NCBI GenBank assembly: GCA_051748565.1
Contig: JBNJHN010000032.1
Span: 1-19,529 of the forward strand
DNA from: SKPH01 sp051748565
GTDB lineage: Bacteria; Bacillota; Dethiobacteria; DTU022
DNA length: 19,529 nt
Reading direction: 5' to 3'
This document shows, one piece after another, positions 13,709 to 19,529 of this stretch. Position numbers and translations under genes: made by a program. The notes below the pieces were generated by a model. It was not told where the DNA came from. It saw nothing but the letters and a program-made list of their open reading frames with translations, and searched no databases. Numbering within the stretch: position 1 is the first letter of the stretch; each line of letters begins with the position of its first letter.

Positions 13709-15382
13709 TTAAAATGCTTTGATCATACCGAGGGTATACTGCATAACCAGGGTTACATCGACGACATTAACATTTCCGTCGAGGTTGACATCGGCCCTGG
13801 CCAGGGCTTCTTCATCGAGTTCGAGCAACTCTAAAACAGCTTGCATTAGCAGAACTACATCCAGCACATCAATTTTTCCATCACCGTTTAAGTCTCCTAA
13901 TCTTAAAACTGTTGAAGCGTCCACGACAATTACATTGCAAGTGGCCTCTTTACCGCCGTCAGCGGTCTTTACGGTAATAACTGTGCTGCCTGCCCCTGAT
14001 GCCGAGACAACACCGTTGGCATCGACATCAGCCACTTCAGGATTACTGCTGGACCACTTCAGGTCAATGTTGGATGCGTCTGAGGGATGCACAGTTGCGA
14101 TTAAAACTTCTTTTGTGCCGATTTCCATCGTAAGGCTGGTTTTATTCAGGCTTAGTGATGTTACAGGGTCAGTAAAATTTTCAGGTGTCCAAAGCAGCCA
14201 TTTTTCAATTATATCCTTGTTTTTATCGTTGAAGTGCGGGCCGCCGCTGAAAAGGTTGGCCGAAGTAAAAGAATGGATTGATACGACCCGGTAGGTATCC
14301 GCCTGCTGGTTATAAACAAATACAGGGCTGCCGCTGCTACCCCCGCTTGTGTATGCCGAATAGTAAAGGAAATATTCATCGCTTTCGATTACGGGGCCTT
14401 CTGAGCTCCACATACCCAGTGTAAATTCATTTCGAACAAGTCCCGGGTAACCGAGAAGGCCGATCTGGCTGGGAACATGATTAAACTGTAAGGGCATAAA
14501 AGTTGAAATACCGCTGAAAGGTTCATCAAAAAAGAGCGCAGCGTAATCGTATTTGATTGAATTATCCCTGTCATTATTATTTTCGTACTCGATAAAATCA
14601 TTAGTGGCCTCCGCCTTGACCGGGCTAAGTGTGGTAAAGGGCTGAACCATATTTTTTTCTTCCGTTTCATATTGGCCGGGTGAAAACCCGATAACCTCAA
14701 ACCATCCACCGTAGTCAGGAGCATAAACGTTATGAGCGTTGGTTAAAGCTGTATAGGGGCTGATTAAAAAGGCGGTACCCCTCATAAGTTCGGAAGGAAA
14801 ATCTACAGCCAGAAACCCGACCGTGTAGTAAGGGTAAATTATGGCCTGGTCTCCACCTACCGGGGTGCGATTATCAGTCATTTCCTCTAACTGAGAAATA
14901 TTATTTCTTTGCAGATTGGTACCCGGAATTTCTTTAAGCCCAATTTCAGGGAAGAGATATTTTCCAGCATCATTGCTATTTTCCATAGAGACTGACTGGT
15001 AATGGAGGCTTTGCCTTTGCCAATCCCGGGATAATGCCAATAACAGTGCGGCTTCTGTTTCAGTGAGGGCTTTTTTATGTGGTTCGAGCATATATATAAA
15101 AAGATTATCATCCAGAGGATCCTCATATTCGCGCCACATATGAAATTGGTTTTCGATAATCTGCATAACCAGTCTCGAAGATCTTTGCTGGTTTATTATA
15201 TTTTGCAGGCCGGGATTGAGAGGGAGTGTTGAACTGAAATTACCAAAAAAGGCTTTTTCGGAAAGGCTTTCAGTATTGCCGGGGGAAGCAAAAAGAACAG
15301 CGGGATAAGTAATTATTATGATGGCAAAAAGTATAAGAGTTGCTGTAGCAATCAACTTGGTATGATAAATGAGAGGTTTCAT
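13709..15382 (-). CDS. exported trypsin-like serine protease with Big_2 and dockerin-type domains
   Basis: This 557-residue protein has an N-terminal signal peptide (basic start, hydrophobic core about 9-30, FASPG-like cleavage region). A pro-region or helical domain of about 150 residues follows. A trypsin/V8-like protease domain spans roughly 183-395, with H217 in TNAHN, D279 in YDYAAL and S350 in GSSGSP forming the expected triad. A bacterial Ig-like Big_2 domain covers about 407-487. The C-terminus (495-555) is a dockerin-type pair of EF-hand loops, DLNGDGKIDVLD from D497 and DVNLDGNVNVVD from D531, each with calcium-ligand spacing. It should act outside the cell, perhaps held by cohesin or simply calcium-stabilised. 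The ATG has a weak AAGGCGG ahead and a good promoter at 15450-15479. It forms a single-gene unit ending at the 13639-13679 terminator. Its target is unknown. Confidence 0.9.
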   Translation of the reverse strand: MKPLIYHTKLIATATLILFAIIIITYPAVLFASPGNTESLSEKAFFGNFSSTLPLNPGLQNIINQQRSSRLVMQIIENQFHMWREYEDPLDDNLFIYMLEPHKKALTETEAALLLALSRDWQRQSLHYQSVSMENSNDAGKYLFPEIGLKEIPGTNLQRNNISQLEEMTDNRTPVGGDQAIIYPYYTVGFLAVDFPSELMRGTAFLISPYTALTNAHNVYAPDYGGWFEVIGFSPGQYETEEKNMVQPFTTLSPVKAEATNDFIEYENNNDRDNSIKYDYAALFFDEPFSGISTFMPLQFNHVPSQIGLLGYPGLVRNEFTLGMWSSEGPVIESDEYFLYYSAYTSGGSSGSPVFVYNQQADTYRVVSIHSFTSANLFSGGPHFNDKNKDIIEKWLLWTPENFTDPVTSLSLNKTSLTMEIGTKEVLIATVHPSDASNIDLKWSSSNPEVADVDANGVVSASGAGSTVITVKTADGGKEATCNVIVVDASTVLRLGDLNGDGKIDVLDVVLLMQAVLELLELDEEALARADVNLDGNVNVVDVTLVMQYTLGMIKAF

Positions 15383-15449
15383 TGCATTTCAACCGCCTTT
15401 TGCTGCCGTTAGATCTTTGATCATGAAAAATATTGTAATAATTGGATAA

Positions 15450-15479
15450 ATTATAGCAATTTTCTTACATGAAAGTCAA
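15450..15479 (-). promoter_or_regulatory. promoter of the protease gene
   Basis: Read on the minus strand, TTGACT (15474-15479) and a perfect TATAAT (15450-15455) are separated by 18 bases. The site lies about 70 bases before the ATG at 15382. Confidence 0.7.
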
Positions 15480-15486
15480 GTTATGC

Positions 15487-15517
15487 TTGTCATATTACTC
15501 AGATTATATGTTATAAT
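15487..15517 (+). promoter_or_regulatory. promoter of the symporter operon
   Basis: TTGTCA (15487-15492) and TATAAT (15512-15517) are 19 bases apart, slightly longer than ideal, and precede the ATG at 15555 by 38 bases. Its -35 is only eight bases from that of the divergent protease promoter, so the two could interfere with each other. Confidence 0.5.
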
Positions 15518-15554
15518 TCCCTATAAATAAAGCCATGCGAACGGAGGCGTCATC

Positions 15555-15758
15555 ATGTCTTTGGAAAGGCAGCGTATCTTATGGGCTGTCCTGTTTATTT
15601 TCATGATTTTAGCTGCATTCATTGTCCCTTTTACCCCCCTGCTCACTGAGGTAACCACGTTTTACGGCGCTTTTCTATTTTGGAACCTGTTTGCCATCAT
15701 TGTGATTATCTGTCTCGGTTTAATCACAGCCAGATGGAGGGATGAAGATGAGCGCTAA
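15555..15758 (+). CDS. small two-helix membrane protein accompanying the sodium:solute symporter (DUF3311/DUF997-like)
   Basis: This 67-residue membrane protein has hydrophobic helices at about 9-27 and 38-58 and a short charged tail (ARWRDEDER). Tiny two-helix proteins of DUF3311 or DUF997 (YhdT) type are regularly encoded immediately before sodium:solute symporter genes, such as panF, and are thought to be accessory subunits. The arrangement here is the same, with overlapping frames. The ATG at 15555 has GGAGG at about 15542-15546. Assignment rests on size, topology and position more than on a strong motif. It is the first gene of the symporter-LarE operon and has its own promoter at 15487-15517. 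Confidence 0.68.
   Translation: MSLERQRILWAVLFIFMILAAFIVPFTPLLTEVTTFYGAFLFWNLFAIIVIICLGLITARWRDEDER
15736..15741 (+). promoter_or_regulatory. ribosome binding site that sets the symporter start
   Basis: GGAGGG directly abuts the ATG at 15742 but lies six bases before the ATG at 15748, the normal spacing. The second ATG is therefore preferred. Confidence 0.6.
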
Positions 15759-17226
15759 TACAATTTACCTGGCTTTATTTCTTTATTTTATTCTGGGCAG
15801 TATTATTGCCCGGCAGGCCCGCAGTAAGCTTGGCAGCGGGGTTAACGATTTTTTCCTGGCCGGCAGGGCCCTTGGCGGAATTGTGGCAGCCTTGACCTAT
15901 AGTGCTACCACTTATAGTGCTTTTATGCTGGTTGGATTGGCCGGTTTTACCTATATCGGCGGGGTTGGTGCGCTTGGTTTTGAATTAATTTACCTCTCCG
16001 GACTGATCCTTGTGGCTTTCTTTGGTCCGCGGTTCTGGCTGGTCGGAAAACGTTATAATTACCTGACCCCGACTGAAATGCTGGGTGATCGTTATCAGAG
16101 CAAGGCAGTTGCTTTTGTTTCAGCCGTGGCAGCGGTAATTTTCCTGATACCTTACAGTGCGGTTCAACTGATCGGTATCGGGGCTTTGCTGGAAGGAATA
16201 TCGGGAGGCGCTATTCCATACCTGGCCGGTGTCGCTATAGCCGCTGTTATTGCGGTTTACTGGACCTGGACCGGGGGCCTTAAAGCGGTAGCCTGGACAG
16301 ATTCTTTGCAGGCAGCAGTGATGTTGACGGTCGCAGTCCTCTCGGTTATATTTATTGTTTACCGGGCATTTGATGGTTTCGGTGGCATGTTTACCCAGCT
16401 TGAGGCTAGCTATCCTGACTGGCTGGCAGTGCCGGGCCCCGGGTTTTTTAATTTTAAGGCTTTCCTCGGCCTGACTCTGCCCTGGTTTTTCTTTTCCCTT
16501 TCCAACCCCCAGGTCAGCCAACGTCTCTTTATGCCCCGATCCCTGGGGCAAATGCGTATCATGGTTATGGGGTTTCTTGTATTCGGTTTTATCTATACTC
16601 TGGTCTCCATCCTGTGGGGTTTTTCGGCGCGCCTGCTGCTGCCGGATTTATCAGCCGCCGATAGTGCTACCCCGGTTCTGCTAAGTTTAGATATAGTTCC
16701 GGCAGTGGTTGCCTTGCTGGTCATGCTCGGTATCAGTGCCGCAGCTATATCTACCGTCAATTCGATTATATTGACCCTATCTTCAATGGTATGCCGTGAT
16801 GTATTTAAATATCTTTCCGTTTTTTGCGACGAAGATAGAGAGCTCCGGGTAGGCAGGATATTTGTTCCTCTCTTTACCCTGGTCATACTTGCCTTTGCTA
16901 CCCTGCGTCTGGACCTGATTGCCGCACTATCAGTGGCATCCTCAGCCGGTTTATTGGTGATGGTTCCGGCTCTGATCGGTAGTTTTTTCTGGAAAAGAGG
17001 AACTGCTGCAGCGGTTTTAGCCAGCGTAATTATCGGCGGACTGGTAGCAACTATACTGCAATACGGCGGTTTTAGACCCCTGGGTCTCTGGCCCGGAGTG
17101 TGGAGCGGATTGGTTGCGGTAACACTTTTCATCGGTGTAAGCCTGGTCACACAGGCACCCAGGGAGAAAGCTGAAGAATTCATTGGCTACCTGCAGGATG
17201 AGTTGAACCGTAAAAAAGTGATTTAA
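15748..17226 (+). CDS. sodium:solute symporter (SSS family)
   Basis: This membrane protein of about 492 residues has some thirteen hydrophobic helices and the expected SSS length. Near the N-terminus FFLAGRALGGIVAALTYSATTYSA is typical (FLAGR..G.....S..AT.ySA); the first part is the SSS 'ADF-AGR'-like signature. TPTEMLGDRY after the third helix is another family hallmark. It should couple Na+ entry to uptake of an organic acid, amino acid or vitamin. The start at 15748 is chosen from the ribosome site; a start at 15742 would add two residues. The frame overlaps the preceding small membrane protein by 11 bases. It precedes larE by 16 bases, so they are probably co-transcribed. A substrate linked to a LarE-dependent nickel-pincer enzyme, such as lactate or a 2-hydroxy acid, is a guess from context. 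Confidence 0.88.
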   Translation: MSANTIYLALFLYFILGSIIARQARSKLGSGVNDFFLAGRALGGIVAALTYSATTYSAFMLVGLAGFTYIGGVGALGFELIYLSGLILVAFFGPRFWLVGKRYNYLTPTEMLGDRYQSKAVAFVSAVAAVIFLIPYSAVQLIGIGALLEGISGGAIPYLAGVAIAAVIAVYWTWTGGLKAVAWTDSLQAAVMLTVAVLSVIFIVYRAFDGFGGMFTQLEASYPDWLAVPGPGFFNFKAFLGLTLPWFFFSLSNPQVSQRLFMPRSLGQMRIMVMGFLVFGFIYTLVSILWGFSARLLLPDLSAADSATPVLLSLDIVPAVVALLVMLGISAAAISTVNSIILTLSSMVCRDVFKYLSVFCDEDRELRVGRIFVPLFTLVILAFATLRLDLIAALSVASSAGLLVMVPALIGSFFWKRGTAAAVLASVIIGGLVATILQYGGFRPLGLWPGVWSGLVAVTLFIGVSLVTQAPREKAEEFIGYLQDELNRKKVI

Positions 17227-17242
17227 TTTTAAGGAGCAGCAG

Positions 17243-18106
17243 ATGAGCATTAAAGATCTGACAGAATATCAGGAGTTGTTAAAACAAGAAAAACAGCTCG
17301 AGGAACTGCTGGGAGGTCTTGATAAAGTTTTGGTTGCTTTTTCCGGCGGGGTGGACAGCTCATACCTGCTGGCCAAAGCTGTCCAGGTAAAAGGCAGCAA
17401 TCAGGTAATGGCTGTGACAGTGAAATCTAACTTAAACCCACCGGGTGAGCTTGAAGAAGCAGCCAGGTTCGCTTTAAAGCTGCAGGTTCAGCATTGTGTG
17501 TTGAATATTAATTTAACCGAAGACCGGGATATAAGTGCTAATACCTCCGATCGCTGTTATTTTTGCAAGCGCAAAATATTTGTCAAAATTAAAGATATTG
17601 CCGCTGCAAATAGTTTTAAGATTATTTTAGACGGGTCCAATGCCAACGATCTTGACGATTACCGTCCGGGCATGCAAGCTATCCGGGAATTAGGTGTTCA
17701 CAGTCCCCTCCTGGAGGTTTCCCTGGGCAAAGCAGGAATCAGGGAATTATCCAGAAAAGCAGGCCTGAAGACCTGGAATAAGCCTGCTGAGGCATGCCTG
17801 GCAACGCGTTTTCCTTACGGGGAAGGGCTTGATACAATCAGATTAAGACAGGTTTCTGAAGCGGAAAAATACTTGCGGCAAATAGGCATAAAACTGGATC
17901 TTCGTGTCCGCTGTCATGGCGAACTAGCCCGTATTGAAGTAAATGCATCTGAGATTAAGAAGATTATAGAACGGCGAGAAGAAATTTTTGAAAGAATGAA
18001 AGAGATTGGTTTTTTGTATGTTACTTTGGATTTAAATGGTTTTAAAACAGGAAGTATGAATAGAATGCTGCCTGTAGACAGGAATGAGGGTGACCTGAAA
18101 ACATAA
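17243..18106 (+). CDS. larE: ATP-dependent sulfur transferase LarE, nickel-pincer cofactor biosynthesis
   Basis: This 287-residue cytoplasmic protein has the PP-loop ATP pyrophosphatase motif SGGVDS at 34-39. The family's CYxCK segment (C105, C108) follows, and EACLATRFPYG comes next, in which C185 matches the sacrificial cysteine (C176) of the Lactobacillus plantarum enzyme. LarE activates pyridinium dicarboxylate mononucleotide with ATP and donates sulfur to it, making the ligand for the Ni cofactor of lactate racemase and related isomerases. An additional C224 is present; some LarE proteins use extra cysteines to hold an iron-sulfur cluster, which could be so here but is not proven. The ATG follows AAGGAG at about 17231-17236, 16 bases after the symporter gene. 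No larA, larB or larC lies in the window, so the client enzyme is elsewhere. It ends in a strong terminator. Confidence 0.9.
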   Translation: MSIKDLTEYQELLKQEKQLEELLGGLDKVLVAFSGGVDSSYLLAKAVQVKGSNQVMAVTVKSNLNPPGELEEAARFALKLQVQHCVLNINLTEDRDISANTSDRCYFCKRKIFVKIKDIAAANSFKIILDGSNANDLDDYRPGMQAIRELGVHSPLLEVSLGKAGIRELSRKAGLKTWNKPAEACLATRFPYGEGLDTIRLRQVSEAEKYLRQIGIKLDLRVRCHGELARIEVNASEIKKIIERREEIFERMKEIGFLYVTLDLNGFKTGSMNRMLPVDRNEGDLKT

Positions 18107-18108
18107 GC

Positions 18109-18143
18109 AAACCCCGCAGCCAAACTTAAACCTGCGGGGTTTT
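18109..18143 (+). terminator. Rho-independent terminator after larE
   Basis: A perfect stem CCCCGCAG (18112-18119)/CTGCGGGG (18132-18139) with a 12-base loop is flanked by AAA and TTTT. It closes the 15555-18106 operon and could also stop transcription from the minus-strand lipoprotein gene. Confidence 0.9.
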
Positions 18144-18185
18144 ATCAATGCTATTCAATTTTTACGAAGCTGCAGTTTAGGGCTT

Positions 18186-18530
18186 TTAGTTTTTCCACCA
18201 GTCACTACTCTTTTTATTGCCATCGTCCAACAGCCATTCATCACTCTGGCCTTCTTTAATGACGCCATCTGTTTTAATATTAACTTCATGCTTAAACGTA
18301 GATCCGGGATAAGGCACTTCATCTTCGCTGTTGGCCCTGTCTTGATCGGTTTCTTGTTGCTCAACCTCAACATCCTCAAACATTAAATCTTCCTCATAGA
18401 GCGGTTCATTTTCTTCAGGTAATTGCTCGTTCACATCTTCCTGCTGTGCTGTAGGATCACCACAACTAATTAAGAAAGCGATTAGCAGCAGCACCAGTAA
18501 GCTAAAGCATAATTTCTTTACAGCAGCCAA
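18186..18530 (-). CDS. small acidic lipoprotein of unknown function
   Basis: This protein of about 114 residues has a signal peptide with a lipobox LISC followed by GD. The lipid-modified cysteine is residue 23, with a hydrophobic core of about 15 residues before it. The mature part is short, strongly acidic and disordered-looking (runs of E, D and Q), ending in a lysine/tryptophan tail (SDWWKN), with no known domain. It should be anchored on the outside of the cytoplasmic membrane. The start is chosen at TTG 18530 because the AGGAAAGGGG ribosome site at 18539-18548 overlaps the only earlier candidate (GTG at 18539) and lies eight bases ahead of the TTG. A GTG start would add three residues. 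The gene stands alone, convergent with larE, with a candidate promoter at 18557-18565. Confidence 0.7.
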   Translation of the reverse strand: MAAVKKLCFSLLVLLLIAFLISCGDPTAQQEDVNEQLPEENEPLYEEDLMFEDVEVEQQETDQDRANSEDEVPYPGSTFKHEVNIKTDGVIKEGQSDEWLLDDGNKKSSDWWKN

Positions 18531-18556
18531 ATGTAACACCCCTTTCCTGTCTGTAT

Positions 18557-18565
18557 ATTATAACA
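18557..18565 (-). promoter_or_regulatory. extended -10 element before the lipoprotein gene
   Basis: On the minus strand this reads TGTTATAAT, a perfect TATAAT with the TG of an extended -10, which can replace a good -35. It lies about 27 bases from the TTG start. No clear -35 is seen. Confidence 0.5.
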
Positions 18566-18900
18566 TACCTGTATAGTTCCGTTAGAGAAACACAAATATT
18601 TTGCTCAAATCGCATCAGAAATTTTTCGCAAAATTTTTGCAGAGATATAGATTGCATAAAGAAAATATGATATAATTATTAAAAATAAAATATTCAATAA
18701 ATGTAAGATATTACTATTAAGTTTCTTCAATGTTTTACAGTTGGCGCTGGAAAAGGATGATTATAAGATTGTCTGGATTCGGTTTAAAATGCCGGCTGTT
18801 TTTTTATATGCAAAGGGCTGGAAACTTGAGCAATAATTTTTAAGGTTAATAAATTTCTTCATTAGCAATAATACTCAGGGATCGATAGGGAGGACTAAGT
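18566..18900. other. long spacer before the corrinoid-protein gene
   Basis: This AT-rich spacer contains a perfect TATAAT (18671-18676) on + with no good -35, 230 bases ahead of the TTG start of the next gene. From 18741 to 18836 one + frame codes 31 protein-like residues (LALEKDDYKIVW...GWKLEQ) before a stop, with no convincing start or ribosome site. It could be a gene remnant or chance. The rest, 18840-18887, shows nothing recognisable. Confidence 0.35.
18888..18893 (+). promoter_or_regulatory. ribosome binding site that sets the TTG start of the corrinoid protein
   Basis: GGGAGG lies seven bases before TTG at 18901. No ATG or GTG in that frame is better placed, so the TTG start is convincing. 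Confidence 0.75.
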
Positions 18901-19529
18901 TTGGACGAAATTTTGCAGAAAATTGCTTCAGCAGTACTTGTCGGTAGCAAACATGATACTCTGGAATGGGTCCGGAAAGGACTAAAGGCCGGGATGAGCC
19001 CCCTGGATTTAATTACAGAAGGCCTTACCGTCGGATTGGATAAGGTTGGTGATAAATTTGAGGAAGGTGAATATTATCTGCCGGATATGATGCTTGCTGC
19101 TGAAGCGATGAGCGGAGCCATAGATTACCTTGAGCCGCACTTGAAAGCGGGCAGGGATCTTATGCAAAAAAAGACTGTCCGTGTTGTTATCGGAACAGTT
19201 AAAGGTGACCTGCATTCAATCGGAAAAGATATTGTAATCCTGATGATGAAAGCAGCCGGTATGGAGATATTTGACCTGGGAGTGGATGTGCCCTCTGAAA
19301 AATTTGTCGAGGTAGTTAAGGAAAACAGGGCTGATATTCTTGGCATATCTGCCCTGATGACAACTACAATCCAGGAGCAGAAAAAGATAATCGATCTGCT
19401 GAAAGAAAAAGGGCTTCGCGATCAGGTTAAAGTTATTGTAGGCGGTGCTCCGCTATCTGAAGAGTGGGCGCGTAAAATTGGAGCCGATGCTTACGCAGCT
19501 GATGCTATTGCCGGAGTGAAAAAGATAAA
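18901..19529 (+). CDS. corrinoid protein of dimethylamine methyltransferase type, 3' end cut by the window
   Basis: At least 209 residues are seen; the last codon is incomplete at the window edge, and the family is about 210-215 long, so little is missing. A B12-binding helical cap domain covers about 1-86 and a B12-binding Rossmann domain about 92-209. The latter has DLHSIGK (D103, H105, G108), the DxHxxG motif whose histidine ligates cobalt from below, then ALMTTT and VGGAPLSEEWARKIGADAYA. Such proteins (MtbC/MttC/MtmC relatives) take a methyl group from a methylated substrate via a separate methyltransferase and pass it on to a corrinoid methyl-acceptor. No partner methyltransferase is in the window; it could follow downstream. 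Substrate cannot be inferred from this subunit alone. The TTG start has a GGGAGG ribosome site at proper spacing. Confidence 0.9.
   Translation, partial: MDEILQKIASAVLVGSKHDTLEWVRKGLKAGMSPLDLITEGLTVGLDKVGDKFEEGEYYLPDMMLAAEAMSGAIDYLEPHLKAGRDLMQKKTVRVVIGTVKGDLHSIGKDIVILMMKAAGMEIFDLGVDVPSEKFVEVVKENRADILGISALMTTTIQEQKKIIDLLKEKGLRDQVKVIVGGAPLSEEWARKIGADAYAADAIAGVKKI

Noticed and set aside
13719..14294. 191-residue open frame on + opposite the protease gene
   Set aside because: It lies inside the Big_2/dockerin coding region on the other strand, is serine/threonine-rich in the way antisense frames often are, has no ribosome site, and the minus-strand product has clear domains.
16593..17183. 196-residue open frame on - opposite the symporter
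   Set aside because: It is a shadow of the SSS transporter coding sequence, with no start signal and no family likeness.
1..19529. CRISPR arrays, insertion sequences and tandem repeats
   Set aside because: No regularly spaced direct repeats, transposase genes or terminal inverted repeats were seen; the only long repeat is the 99-bp duplicate at the assembly gap.

Overview
The window looks like chromosome from a strictly anaerobic Bacillota (Clostridia, Peptococcia or Dethiobacteria-like). Supporting signs are a tungsten-type aldehyde:ferredoxin oxidoreductase with its own polyferredoxin, an iron-dependent alcohol dehydrogenase, a corrinoid protein of methyl-transfer type, strong Shine-Dalgarno sites with many GTG/TTG starts, and compact GC-rich terminators. 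No species can be named from the sequence. A run of exactly 100 N at 9432-9531 marks a scaffold join, so this is a draft assembly.

Left part (1-9294, all genes on +). Positions 1-448 hold no convincing gene, but 195-238 is the 3' half of a tRNA-Arg(UCU), from anticodon loop to CCA, without its 5' half; this is the classic footprint of an integrase attachment site. A PucR-type regulator (449-2146) precedes a tight operon of a 16-cysteine polyferredoxin (AorA-like), a tungsten aldehyde:ferredoxin oxidoreductase (AorB-like) and an Fe-type alcohol dehydrogenase. Together these could interconvert carboxylic acid, aldehyde and alcohol with ferredoxin and NAD(P)H. Two palindromes with the same 8-3-8 geometry and TTTG/CAAA ends, one at the regulator's own promoter and one before the polyferredoxin gene, are candidate operators. 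After a terminator (5773-5810) comes a second group: an AbiEii-like nucleotidyltransferase-fold protein, an APC amino-acid permease and a calcineurin-like metallophosphoesterase, closed by a terminator at 9350-9386.

Middle part (9295-13441). A perfect 99-bp duplication flanks the N run, so the gap is most likely an unmerged contig overlap and not missing sequence. Then come a DUF401-type membrane protein (+), a 92-aa protein of unknown function (-), a geranylgeranyl-reductase-family flavoprotein (+) and a small three-helix membrane protein resembling DUF5658 (-).

Right part (13442-19529). A structured intergenic region and a bidirectional terminator lead to an exported trypsin-like protease with a Big_2 domain and a C-terminal dockerin-type EF-hand pair (-). 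Divergent from it is an operon of a small membrane protein, a sodium:solute symporter and a LarE-type sulfur transferase (+), ended by a strong terminator. A small acidic lipoprotein (-) follows, and after a 362-bp spacer a dimethylamine-type corrinoid protein starts from TTG and runs off the window end a residue or so short of the family's usual length.

No complete RNA gene, CRISPR array or insertion sequence was seen. Similarity statements rest on reading motifs by eye; no database search was possible.
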